A DNA stretch of 64,000 bases from Durusdinium trenchii (lineage: Eukaryota > Sar > Dinophyceae > Suessiales > Symbiodiniaceae), in assembly GCA_963970005.1 (NCBI GenBank), contig CAXAMN010006446.1, positions 1,453,837 through 1,517,836 on the forward strand, read 5' to 3'. A program made the position numbers and the translations under genes. This document shows positions 45,603-57,000 of this stretch, one piece after another (position 1 is the stretch's first letter; each line of letters starts with the position of its first letter). The notes under the pieces are model-generated. The model ran no database searches. It had not been told where the DNA came from and was given only the letters and a program-made list of their open reading frames with translations.

Positions 45603-45842
45603 CTTTGGCCGAAGAGAATCCGGTTCCGAGCGATCAGTTTTGCCCAGTGCCTGGAAAGGAGTGGTTTGTACGACCCAGTAACATGCCCTTGCGGTGAGTG
45701 CAGAATGATGAATGGGTATAATAACTATAAATAATAGTATCTATTAAATATATTTGCAAGGTCTTTTTATAACAACTCATTTCCAGGGGCTCCATCCTAA
45801 TTTTGGCACTGCGGACATGGACTGCCGGACGACCATCCCGGC

Positions 45843-45950
45843 CCAGTGTTGCCTGCCGGACCTCAACCACGACCATCCACGCCCAGTGTTCCCTGCCGGA
45901 CCTCAACCACGACCATCCACGCCCAGTGTTCCCAACCGGACCTCAACCAC
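45843..45950. repeat. 40-bp tandem repeat, about three copies
   Basis: Three successive copies start GCCCAGTGTT and contain CCTCAACCACGACCATCCAC. The third copy degrades into the adjacent CACAAA array. Confidence 0.9.
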
Positions 45951-46325
45951 AGCACACAGCCACAACCACAATCACAAACACATAGCCACAAACACACAAC
46001 CACAAACACAACCGCACACACATCCACAAACACACAATCACAAACACGCAATCGCAAACACACAGCCACAAACACACAACTGCAAACACAATCACAAACA
46101 CAACCACAAACACACAACCACAAACACACAACCACAAACCCACAACCACAAACACAACCGCACACACATCCACGAACACACATTCACAAACACACAACCA
46201 CAAACACACAACCACAAACACAACCGCACAGACATCCACAAACGCACAATCACAAACACACAATGGCAAACACAACCACAACCACAACACAGCACAAAAC
46301 CTCAACCGCAACACACAACCCGAGG
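45951..46325. repeat. Satellite-like array of CACAAACACACAACCA units
   Basis: About 370 bp of short AC-rich units of variable length. Stops are absent in two plus frames and the matching minus frames, so long His/Thr/Asn or Cys/Val frames appear. They are repeat artefacts. Confidence 0.92.
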
Positions 46326-46529
46326 ACCCACAAGCAAAATCGAGAACTACAATACTCACGACCATGGCAAGATGCTCCTCACTGTGGTATCAAGACAAAT
46401 GATTGAAATGTCATGGTGGGGATCACTCGAAGTAAAGTAATTTTCTAGCTTCCTGATCTGTTCTGCCTGATTCCAAACCAGGGTCAGAGTCAGAGGCAAG
46501 CAGCAACGCCATCCTAGTATAAGTAAAAT

Positions 46530-47710
46530 TCAAGGCGACTGAACGGTGGACGTATCATGAAGCAACGGGACTCCTGCTACGGCTTGCTTTTTCTTGGTCG
46601 CCTCCGTTACTGTACAGGATATTGTCAAAACCGGTTCAAATTCACAAAGGTGCCTGCAATCAATAGAAACAATAATAGCAACCACTCCTCCAGAAAGTTG
46701 AGGATCGACGTGAAGCCTTTCCTCATCAAGCCGTCGATGCCCTCCACCTTGCTGGAATCGCTCATGCTCTTGCTGTCCGACACGCCTTGCCCTTCCCATC
46801 ATGGCGTCCCGGACGTACCCCCTAATCAGTGCAGCCTCAGCATGCGAGCGCAGCTTTACATAAAGGCTGCATGGGAATTGCAAAGCGCGCCTTCAACGAG
46901 CTAGTCCTGATGTTGGTTCACTCTAACAGAAATTAAGCCACATTATCTCTGACGATTCATTTTCAAAGGTAATTGTTCAACACCTGTTTGAAGGCATGCG
47001 CGACATAGCTTAAAGCGAGCGCCTGCCTCGCGCAGATCGTGAAGTCCCCCCTGTGGTGCAGGTTGCCCCCTTTTCGCTGCCGCTAACTGAGCTTCGATGT
47101 CTTCTGCACGCTTCTGCCGGTGCTCCCTCGAAGCATTGGACTCAAAGTACAGCGTGTCCAGGTCCTTGGCTGACAGAATGCTGACCAGCTTTGCCTTCTC
47201 CTCGTTCAGCGACTTGATCTCCGCACGCTGGCTCTTGTTCTGCGTCTTCAGCCAGGGTAAGGCAAGAATTCTTCCACCCGTCCCGATTCAACGTATGTTT
47301 GTCTGCGTTGAGAAGGGTCTTCCCGGATGCACTGAGGTGGAGGTTTAACCACCATGGGTTTTGGCGGTGGTGTCCTCGATCTGGCGGATCCGGACGGGGT
47401 TGCACTTGGATCCGTTGGCTCATCGTCATCGAGCGATTGGTCTGCCCAAAGGTGTACGATGAGCTGGGTCTACTAGTGGTGTCACAGTTACCGAAGTTCT
47501 TGATGGAGACTGGGCCGGAGGTTCACCGGAGTCGTACTCGGCTACTACCCTTCGGGCGACCATAGGGACGGTACCCCTTGTGTGCTCCGCGAACGACGGC
47601 TCCGCGCTAGGCGCGGTTTCCTGAGATGCGCCAGGACCTGGCCTCAGCACGACTCGTGAGGTTGATGCGAACACGACACGAGTATCTTCTTGACCTTGTT
47701 GACCTACCAT
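46530..47710 (-). CDS. Complete five-exon gene, 255-codon acidic/coiled-coil protein
   Basis: Exons: 47527-47710 (ATG at 47710), 47353-47441, 46984-47245, 46683-46791 and 46530-46653 (TGA). They sum to 768 nt, exactly 256 codons with the stop, and every junction keeps phase. All four donors are GT. The protein opens with a Ser/Pro-rich region (VARRVVAEYDSGEPPAQ is spliced away after EYDS), then SLDDDEPTDPSATPS, a coiled coil (EIKSLNEEKAKLVSILSAKD, RAEDIEAQLAAAKR), a CRACLQ patch, an acidic-Ser stretch (SDSKSMSDSSKVEGIDG) and a C-terminus with TEATKKKQAVAG. No enzyme motif was found. A scaffold or regulatory role is possible but unsupported. The last intron is very short (about 30 nt), which is the weakest point of the model. 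Confidence 0.75.
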
Positions 47711-47747
47711 GTGGGGGGGGCGGTTATTAATCCGGAGTTGACATTAA

Positions 47748-47766
47748 GGTGTGTGTGTGTGAGTGT
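47748..47766. repeat. TG dinucleotide microsatellite
   Basis: Nine to ten TG units with one GA interruption. Confidence 0.8.
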
Positions 47767-48204
47767 GCACGCATCCTGCGTGCAAATGACGCTCTTAGAG
47801 CTGTTGTGGTACTTAATTGGCACCAACTAAATTGAACTTATTTCAGTCTGGCTGACATGATTGTTTTTCACCTTGATGAAGCAACTGCGTGTAATCTGAT
47901 TATTACATCCATATCTTGTATAATAAATAGTTATATGAATTCCAAAACCATGTATACAAATATATAGGCTCTGCTTGCTCTCTTCTAGGTTCCTGGCCTT
48001 TCTTGCCATCTGCGTTGGCCATGTCTGTGAATTGAAGGCTGCCCTCACCCCCGCTCCTCAACTGGCCATATGACTTTTGCAATGAAACATGTTTTTTTCT
48101 ATTGTCCCAATTGGTAAATTGATTCACTCTAAGACCCATCCAAAAGCCTCCCAGTGCAAGATATATCAAATATATATTCTTCAGCAAGCAAAAATAGAAT
48201 ATTT

Positions 48205-48588
48205 TCAGCGACTCAAAAAAGGATGCCCAAATACAGATACATCGGTTTCAGCAGCTGCTTGACCCCTGCATAGACATGGCCTTGCATGGAACATGCTGCA
48301 TAACTCAGCGCAAGTTTGTTCTTCCCTGTGCGTCGATTGCACAGCCAGGGCACAGCAGCCTGAATTTGTGCGCCTCACGTTTTCAGAGACCTGTCTCTCA
48401 CACTCTCCTTTCTTCACTTCCTTTTTGGAAGCTCCATGGGAAAAATCACCGCCTTTCAACCTCATTCCCATGGTTTCGAATGATTTGACATATGGTTTGC
48501 GGCACTTTTGGCAGCGTCCACAAACCATATGCCATTGCCCACAAATCATGTCACAAACCCTTGTGTTTTTTCCAATCGCGATCTCCAA
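48205..48588 (-). CDS. Candidate Cys-rich exon
   Basis: An open frame of about 110 codons with CGRCQKCRKPYVKSF, a Lys/Glu-rich middle and a further Cys cluster (CAELCSMFHARPCLC). The two CxxC pairs suggest metal binding. Splice limits were not resolved. It may belong with the exon at 49247. Confidence 0.35.
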   Translation of the reverse strand: MEIAIGKNTRVCDMICGQWHMVCGRCQKCRKPYVKSFETMGMRLKGGDFSHGASKKEVKKGECERQVSENVRRTNSGCCALAVQSTHREEQTCAELCSMFHARPCLCRGQAAAETDVSVFGHPFLSR

Positions 48589-49129
48589 AAAGTAACTTCA
48601 AAAATGCCAAATTGTGGTTTCTATCTCGCTGCAACCTGGTTGTTTGTGTTGATTTTCTCAGTTACAATTTTTCATTACATCTAAAAGATGCAAATCTGTG
48701 GTTTCCACGTCGCTGCAATCCGATTTTCATATTGATTTGTTCAATCACAAATTTGAAAAGTTATCTTCAAAAATGCAATATGGAATTGAGCGGTAAGAGT
48801 ATGCTCAGCATCATATGGGTGGCTAAAGCTTGCGCGGTACTCTTACAACTCTAGACTCTACACTCACTACATGGCAGTGAAAGGTCACTTAACCTCTCTT
48901 GGTATCTGCAAAACCACCTCTCGTTCTCAGACGGAACCGGGAACTCAAACGAACACATCTTCCACGCTTCTGAGTCGAACACATCGGAAATTCCCAGTCA
49001 ACATATACCTGGATCCTCGTTTGGGCGGAAAAAAGTGCCGGACCTGAATCCAGCAATATTTCCTGCCGGATTCCCGAAAAAACGCCGGGGACCTGAAAAA
49101 TCATCCGGATCCAAGGCCCTGAAAACAGA

Positions 49130-49247
49130 GATGATAAAAGGTTGGATCATACACAAGCAAACTGCCTTTGCGCCGAGAGTAGTTTTTCTGGAACACACTC
49201 ATTCCACCCAACGCTGGAGCCTTCCCGTTCCCATTGCCCTTGCCCAT
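49130..49247 (-). CDS. Candidate first exon starting MGKGNGNGKA
   Basis: From ATG at 49247 the frame reads MGKGNGNGKAPALGGMSVFQ, then NYSRRKGSLLV. The Gly/Lys start and Tyr/Arg-rich follow-up look like a genuine N-terminus. The downstream exon is unknown. Confidence 0.4.
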
Positions 49248-52200
49248 CTTCCGAATGGCCTAAGAGCAGAGCCATCACAAAATATAAGCAAATTTGTGCC
49301 CAAGGTGGCAAGGAGCCCGTCTTTCTCTGCAACCGTGTCTCTAAAGTTCCTTTACAAAGTGGGTTGCTCTCCATGGTTCTTATATGATTTTTAGTATGTT
49401 TTTAAAGCTTGGCTTGCCTCAGGACGGGCCCTCAATAAAGTAGCAGAACTCATGGTTCCAGTCAACACTCTTCTTTGAAAAACTTTTTCAACATTCAAAA
49501 CCTTCAGAAGACTGAGTCCAAAAAAATACGCCGGAGTTATGGGAAATCACGCCGGATTTACGGAAATTACGCGGAGTTACGACGTGCAATTTGTTTAGCA
49601 ACCCTCTGCAAAACATTGAGATTCACAACACATGTTCCACAGCCCAAAGCCTTTTCGGCAGGCTCTGCAAGCCTGTGCAGCTAGAACTATATCCCAGCGC
49701 CCCGTGTGGAGTATATTTTCGCCTATGTTTGACATGCACCCACTTGGGTCTTTCAACACATGCTTCGCACTGTACCGACTTCGTCCGATTTCATTTAGAA
49801 GATCACCTAAATGGATCTGATTGATCCAGTGTGAACCATGCTGAAACCGGTGGAATGAGAAAACAGCGGAACAGGCAAACGAGCACACTTTGCAAGCAAA
49901 ATCATTGCATCAGTTGTGGATTTATCTTCAAACAAATGCGGACCACAAAGAATGCAAAGCCTGGAGAATCCACATAAAGTGACTTGGAAAAACTGCTGGA
50001 CCAAATCCAGAAAAACGCCGGAGTTGGAAGTCCGGCGCCGGACCCTGTAAAAAGTGCCGGACTGAAGATCTAGGTATACCTGCATTCCCTATAGGGCTCC
50101 AACTCCAACATGTTCCTGTCCCGTCTCCTCAGGTTCGGTGCTTAGACCATGTTGAACCCCCGCTGCCATCCACCCACCCCGACCGTCCCAGCCCTGTCCC
50201 GAAACGGAGGGATTGACCAGAAGCCCAAACGGGGATTGACCCGACTCGTGCAACATCGAACGATCATGCGCCGAAACCGGGAGACTTCACGGCATGGAAA
50301 CTATAAGTGAAACTCACCAGGAATATGCCCAAGCAGGTATTCCAGCAGTCCTTGGGATCACAAAAAAATGATTGACCTCCCTAACCCTGCCTCTAAACAA
50401 GCTAAAAATGATATGTGTGGGATGGAGGCCCAACCCATTGATTCTTCCAACACACCTCGGCTGATCGTTCAGTCAGTGGCTCCGTCCGAGGTGTCGCTGT
50501 GGAAGGCGTTCCAGCACCGCGCCGCGTCCTGCCGCGCGCGGTGGGGTCGCCGGGTCGTGCGCGTGGGCGCGTGCGCGCTCGGTTATTCTGACCTGTGCAT
50601 TTGTACCTCAGAAAATGGATGAAAATGGGTACAGTCTTATACCTGCATTTTTTTGCAGGGTATGTTGAGTCATGTCCTTGTTTCGTTCGTCGATCCTTTG
50701 GATAACTACTTTCGGGTATACTTGGCAGGGTACTATGGTCCAGGCCTAAAGTTGTGGTTCGTTGGTTGCATTGATTCTTCAAAGCTTGCGCAACAAGTGA
50801 GTCCAAACAACCCCCAAGGAGGAACGTTAAAACATATAGCACGTCGATAAAGCTTGATTGTTGGACGCTTTGCTTCAGGTCAAGGCAACTGAACTATAGC
50901 AATGCAATCGCAATGAGATCTGATCCCCTCAAGGGGCCCTGGTATATGTCTCATTTGTTCGGGTCACGTCCCATTTTCGCACCAACGGTCCGTCGGGTTC
51001 AGGACACGTCCAACATCCATCGATCGAGGAGGACCCCGACCGTCCCCATTTCGAAGGTGATGTGTTCGACGCATCGTCTCGCTGCCACAATAGGTGTCCA
51101 GTTGTACCTGCGTTTCGTTTCGGTCTGTGGATTCGATCAAAAGTACCTGGACCCTCCAAAGCACCTTAGAAAATGGGACATGACCCCTTAAAAACAGGTA
51201 CGACCGTACCCATTTTCCGAGGTATGAACTGAGACTCCAGGTACACCAACATCTCTGTCCGGTCACCTTCGTCACCTTCCTGGACAAGTTACCATGGACA
51301 CCCGTCGATGCTTCCGCGAGTTCCGCGAGTTCGCGACCGGACGAGCGACCGGACCAGCGCGGAGCGAGCGCGGAGCGCCTCGTCGAGGACTGCGAGCGCG
51401 GCCGCGAGGAGGCCGTGCAGCGGCTGCTACTTCGCATCTCGCTGGCACCGGGCCTCGATCGAGTGACGAGGCGGACTCCATCCGGTCGGTCTGGGTGTGA
51501 GAAAAGAAGAGGATGCCTTGTGAAGGTATATCCCATGACCAGTGGATGATGGATAGGCCACATGTTCAGCCCATCCATGTACACCTTCCAAGGGACCTTT
51601 ACGGGCCTGTTTGTGACCTCATCCTAGGATATCAAAAGGTCACTTGGAAGAAATGAGCAAGGTAGAGTGCCAGACCATCCATGCACGGAATACAGTAGTC
51701 ATATATATTTATATTACATCATACGACATCATAGTAGTACTATATACATAATGTTACATGCATTTACTCCATTTGTGGGCAAAAAAAGGTGACCATGGTC
51801 GCAACTTTCATGGTGACATGGTGTCAAGAAAAAGCGATGTCAACCTCCAGTGCTCGGGGAACCTCATTTTTGTTGATGTTTTTCTTCCTCGTTCCATCCG
51901 GGCCCAATTCAATGACCACTGGGCTACCTTTTTTGACACCAACTCCATGGAACTTCCGGTATAACATGTTCAATGAATGGTTTCGAACTCCTCGTTTTCA
52001 GTTCCTGCTTGGACCTCCATGGAACCTCTCCGTGCCCTTTTGTGATGGTTCTCTTGGTTCTTCCCTTTTATTCTTGAAGCATCTCTCCAGCTTTTGTCCG
52101 TCGGACGTGCCAAGAGGCCCCAGGGGCGGCAGGCAGAAGGAGGCGTGGGACGGGGCCTGACTCGTGCCAGGCGAGGTGTGTTCTGGTGGGGTGCTGGTCT

Positions 52201-53134
52201 ACAAACATCTTGCGTCGCTGATCTGGGAAGCTGGCCATAACTGGCCTATTGGTACCCCCTTTTGTCAGGTTTGAAGCAAGATGTTCAATCATAGGTATAT
52301 GGTATATGCAAAGGCATATAGTTTGTTGCCTAGAACCCAAAGGACACCCCCTTTTTGGACCAACCAACAAACATGTGTTCTTTGTTCTTATCAAAGAAGG
52401 GCTCAAATGGATTCACCGTATTCACAGTATTACTGGAATATAACATGTAGGTTGGACAAACATCTTGGGCTGTTACCTCCGTGAAGGATTCCAGTTGATA
52501 TAGTGTGGCTTTGGAAAGGGGCCCGGATAGCGAATGGGTTCTCACTGGGTGCGGGTAGCCTAGCCTCATCGACTTGTCAGAACCTTTACCCTGCTGAAAA
52601 CTAAGATGGACCCTGAAAACCACTGGTTTGTAAAGGAAAGCAGTCTTTCAGGGTGCCATTCTCAGGGTCCATGTGAGTTGACTCGGGACCTTTACTTGCA
52701 GGACAGTGAACGTCTACGACTCTGCTTTCTCTGGACCGTTCCACTGTAGCTTTGACTGGTTTGCACCGGGATTTGATTTGATGTGACCCTATCTCCAGGG
52801 CTCGAAGAGCACACAGGGTGCGATTTTTGAGCCCCAGAACCAAAGGGTTCGCCACGACAGCTTTTTACGCGCCTAGCGCCGCCGGATTAGAGCCATTTGG
52901 AGGTGGCAGACTTCCCGACGGTGGACTGGTACACGTTGAGCTGGAACAATAACACGATCTCCCAATTGGCACCGCAAACTGCGCAAGCTGAGATCGAGAT
53001 CAAGGTTACACCTACGTGCTGCCATAGCTAAAGGTGATTTTACCTCCTCCAAATTCCGTAGGTCTGTACACCATCTCCATCGACATCACTCGTGGACGGA
53101 ACAACGTACTGCTGCCATCAACAGAAGAGCTGGC
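49248..53134. other. Gene-poor interval before the retroelement-like unit
   Basis: GC-rich islands at 50.49-50.59, 51.30-51.49 and 52.08-52.17 kb have open protein-like frames on both strands, for example plus ERLVEDCERGREEAVQRLLL and minus LHGLLAAALAVLDEALRARS at 51.4 kb. They may be exons, but strand and frame cannot be decided by eye. An inverted-repeat family (GACCCTGA / TCAGGGTC arms) lies at 52583-52676 and again at 34874-34940. Confidence 0.4.
52860..53134 (+). other. Putative 5' untranslated leader of the ORF1/ORF2 unit
   Basis: No ORF and no repeat end was recognised upstream of ORF1. Fragments resembling parts of the dinoflagellate spliced leader (GCCATTTGG near 52890, CCGTAG near 53058) are too short to call. 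Confidence 0.3.
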
Positions 53135-54043
53135 TTGGTGATGTCATGGAAGTGGCAATGGAGTGGAAAGGCCACCGGAAAAGGTTCCAAGGGCAAAGGC
53201 CGATCTTGGAACATATGGGGAACGCCGCCGAAGAGGAAAGGCGACAAGAAGAAGGACAAAGATCAAGAAGAAGACAAGCAGATCTTCCCTGGATACGACT
53301 CGCTCAGGTCTTCATCGTCTTCTCAGCCCTCTGTCTCGGAGTTGAGGACAGCTTTAAAGGAGGCAATCAAGTCAACATCTGGATCCAATGCATCCGATGG
53401 GAGTCTAGTCAAAGCTGTTCAGCAGATCGTTGGGGAAGACGACGACAAGGAAGATTTGAAGAACCAACAAAAGGACCTCAACATGAGGAAGAAGCTAGTG
53501 GACAAAATTTCCAGATTGAAGAAGGCCAAGATGGAGAAGACCAGAGCATGGACGCAATACAAGGAAGAGCTCAAGAAGCATCAAGACGCAGAACAGGAGA
53601 AGTTCAAGAACGACATGGAAGGCATCGATCTGGAAATCCAGAAGGCCATGGACAAGATCGAAGAACTCGACATCGATGCTGCCACAAGAGATGTGAAAGG
53701 AGCAGACGCCATGGATATGGATGCAGCCACCAACAGGGAGCTAAAAGAACAGCTTCTATTGGCTCAAAGGGAACAATCCAACACTGCGAGAATGCTAGCC
53801 TTGCTCCAGACGCAGTTCAATGCTTATGTGGGGCAAGGGGCTCATGGACCAATGCCTTCAGAGCCCCGCATTGCAGCAAGTCCTTCAGATCTCAGAAAGC
53901 AGAGATTGAATGCGATAGAGAAGACGGGGCCGACCTATCCCTCACAAATCCCGACCTTCAGGCTGGACGAAGACAGGGAAAGGAGTCCCAGAAGGTCAGA
54001 GCCGGGAGGAGCAGACTCACAAGAGTTGAACAAGTTGGGCTAG
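53135..54043 (+). CDS. ORF1 of a retroelement-like unit: Lys-rich coiled-coil protein
   Basis: The frame has 302 codons from ATG 53135; a second ATG at 53141 (MSWKWQWSGKATGKGSKGKG) is the more natural start. The protein opens Trp/Gly/Lys-rich with a basic patch (PPKRKGDKKKDKDQ) and a Ser-rich stretch (DSLRSSSSSQPSVSEL). A long charged coiled coil follows (LVDKISRLKKAKMEKTRAW, KEELKKHQDAEQEKFKND), with a second helix (RELKEQLLLAQREQSNTARM) and an Arg/Pro-rich end. A basic N-terminus plus coiled coil suggests a nucleic-acid-binding, self-associating, Gag- or ORF1p-like protein; this is inference, and there is no zinc knuckle. The stop is at 54041-54043. The -1 frame is open through the whole gene, but its Arg/Gln-rich content marks it as a shadow. 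Confidence 0.75.
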   Translation: MVMSWKWQWSGKATGKGSKGKGRSWNIWGTPPKRKGDKKKDKDQEEDKQIFPGYDSLRSSSSSQPSVSELRTALKEAIKSTSGSNASDGSLVKAVQQIVGEDDDKEDLKNQQKDLNMRKKLVDKISRLKKAKMEKTRAWTQYKEELKKHQDAEQEKFKNDMEGIDLEIQKAMDKIEELDIDAATRDVKGADAMDMDAATNRELKEQLLLAQREQSNTARMLALLQTQFNAYVGQGAHGPMPSEPRIAASPSDLRKQRLNAIEKTGPTYPSQIPTFRLDEDRERSPRRSEPGGADSQELNKLG

Positions 54044-54075
54044 CTGGTATTGGCGGCCCAAGTGGACCAGATGCA

Positions 54076-57000
54076 ATGGGGAATTACTGCAGACATGCCT
54101 ATACTGGCGCCGATTTCAATTGGATGACGGGTGGCAGATGCAGTGGCATTACTTTTCGCTTTCTACCTGTGCCTTGGGGGGCTTTCTGGTGGAATGTTTT
54201 TCACAATAGAGGAGAGCAGAACATTTGTGAGCTGCCTTCTCAAAACGTTGTATTTCCGATGACACAACAGCACAGCAAGTGGAGTGACTCTGGCGCCCAT
54301 TTTGAAGGGCTGACAGGCGACTTCCCTTTTGCTGTGATTCACTCATGGACCACAGATGAAGAGTTGGCTGGAACAGGTGCATGCCATTTGACAGCTGCCG
54401 TCGGACACTTCTTCACTGTTGATCCTATAGAATCGACTTTTTCGTGTGCGAATCTATGCTCTAGACTTGATAGTATTATCTCCAGCTCAGAAGAGAATAT
54501 GGCCAAGGAACATGAGCAGATTTTTCGCATGCACAATAGCACCTGGCCCGAGCCGACATGGGATGATGTCATGATCGAGGCACAATATGTCAGGATGCTC
54601 GGAATTTGCGGCCTGGTGCTTGTACTGCATTGTTTGTTTTTGCATTTTTCTTTGCTGTACCGAATCCAGCAGCTCAGTTTCCACTATAACCTGAGACCGA
54701 GAAGGAGAATCGAGCTTAGGAAGGCTGCATATGTTTCCTTTTTGGCTGGTTCCGTTGAGTCTCTTACTTTTGTAAATCTGATGAGCACAGTTAGCAGGGA
54801 TGGGGGAAGCAAATGGGACGGTTTAGGCTGTGCTGTTGTCCTCATTTGCCTAGTGATCTTGATCCTTGCATGCTGCAGGTCGTATATCAGATTTCGAAGG
54901 GATTGCATAGGGCCTTCTGTTCGAGTTGGCCAGATTAGGAAAGGGGTTCGCCTGAGGTTTCGAAGAAACTTGTCGTGGACCGGATTAGTCTTGTGCCTCA
55001 ACCTTGTCAGTGCGCATGCATGTGGCGAGCTTCAGGCAATAACACAGCAGGTCAGCATCCACCATACTCAGACACAAGCTGACCATAATGATGTGAACAC
55101 TATGCGTCACAGTCAGTCTCACTGGTTTTCAGATGAGTTGTCCATGATGCAGCAAGACGTTCATGAGAACGTTAATAAACACACAATGATAGCTGGTGAT
55201 ACTGTTCTTTCCAGCGAACACGTGGGAAACACGAACAGGTTTCAAAGGGATGACTATCCTACATTTGAAGACCAGCCAAGTAGGCCAAGACTCATCAGTT
55301 CGGATGTTACAGGGATGCGGGGACTAACATGTCACGCCACACCGCATGAGTATGGAATTTTGATGCAGAATGCTACTAGATCCACTGAAGATGAAAACAT
55401 CCCTCTGGCAGATCTTGGAAGAGAGGAGTTTGCCCTACCAGAGGCTAGAAACCCTCTCCAATCAGATAGTCCTTACCCTTCCGGACCTTGTGAGGGTAGG
55501 GACAATGAACCAGTCCGTCATCAGGACGCAGAAGGTCATGGCCTATTGTCCGTTGAAGCCAGAGGTTTACCGACAAACGGAAGCCTCGACCGATACGTTG
55601 CACAGGGCCAATCAGTTTTGGGCGATTTTGTCGACATTCATGCACCAAGTCATCACAATGTCGAACAGTCTTTGCAAGCAATTTTGAAGTCTAAGGACCT
55701 GAATGAGGTAATTTTTGAGAGAAGACAACTACATGCCAAGGTCTGGTACGCACCTCCGAATGGATGTAACGAGCATGCTAGGGACATTACTGTCATGCCG
55801 GAACAACTAGGCAATATCCGTGGAGCCGTTTGCCAGGCTTGGGCTGATTTGTTGACTCCAAGTACCTGCTCTTTTGAGCTTGCTAGACCACAGCCTGATC
55901 GACACACTTTTGGGATCGCTTTTCACTTTGTTGTCTTTGAGACACATGGGCCCACTGCTGTTTTAATACATCAAAGCAAGGACTTCAGAGCTGATTTCTG
56001 CGCATGCGCACTGAGGATGTGGCATCCGGTCAGAAGTGCTCATGAGCGAGTGTCACACCGAATCTGGCGGAAAGGAGAAGCAATCTCCATACAGCTGAAA
56101 GGCACAGACGACGTGTGTCTTCGATGGAGAGCAGCTAGCCTACGTGTCTACAGGGATAACACTGCAACCCTGGATGTTGATACAGTAAATCTCATGCAAC
56201 TCACAGAACATCAGACAGTCACTATCGCTAGTGCAAGGTTCGCATATGCAGTTGAGCACAGAAAACCAGTGCACGACGTTGCAAATTTTGCTGTGCAAAA
56301 CTTTGTCAAGCGTGATGATCTCAGAAGATGGATTTCTCACCTTCCCTGCTACGCTGGGGAGAGGCAGCTCACACTTGCTATTTGGAGGATGCACCCGATG
56401 GTGGAAGTCACTAGCAAATGTGACTACCTTCACTTAGCAGATGGCAACTGGGCAAGAGATTTCCGAACATACTGGAAAATCTCAGACCTCTTTAAGACGC
56501 CGAAGTTAGCAGCAGTTGCACCGCAACCGCCAGGGAACACGCACGCAGATTTCAGAAACATCCATGTCATAGCCACTGAGAACCAACATCTTGAACAGAA
56601 TCAAGTTGTACATCTTTTCGATGTCTGGGATACAACGGACCCTACCTTGGGCACTGGGCGAACCTTTTTGATGAGGAGAGCTGCGAGATTGTCCAGGGAC
56701 TTACAGGTGATGCAAATACCTGAATGGGTTGGAGTGCCTCATGCAGAGTCGTATGAGCAAGTCTTTGCCTCAGTCAGGAATCACGAGGCGCAGGAGCAGG
56801 CTGTATTCAGTGGAAGACAGCGTCTGCTGGTGCCCGATTTCTCCCTCGTGGACCTCATCCTGGTTAAACAACGAATGGGATGTGCCGATAGCAGTGACAT
56901 TCACAGTCAGGGCACAATATTGGCAATCAAGAACGGGCTCACCGTCCAAGAGCATACACAGGATAAATACAGGGATAACACTGCAACCCTTGACGAGCGG

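Noticed and set aside
45754-46440. Long His/Thr/Asn-rich plus-strand frames and matching Cys/Val-rich minus-strand frames
   Set aside because: They arise from AC-rich tandem repeats that lack stop codons.
52880-53065. Dinoflagellate spliced-leader relic upstream of ORF1
   Set aside because: Only 6-9 base fragments match; a relic would need a longer contiguous match.
53092-54043. First 317 codons of the 2054-codon frame as real protein
   Set aside because: The segment is the -1 shadow of ORF1: Arg/Gln-rich, repetitive and without motifs, while ORF1 in the other frame has a coherent coiled coil.
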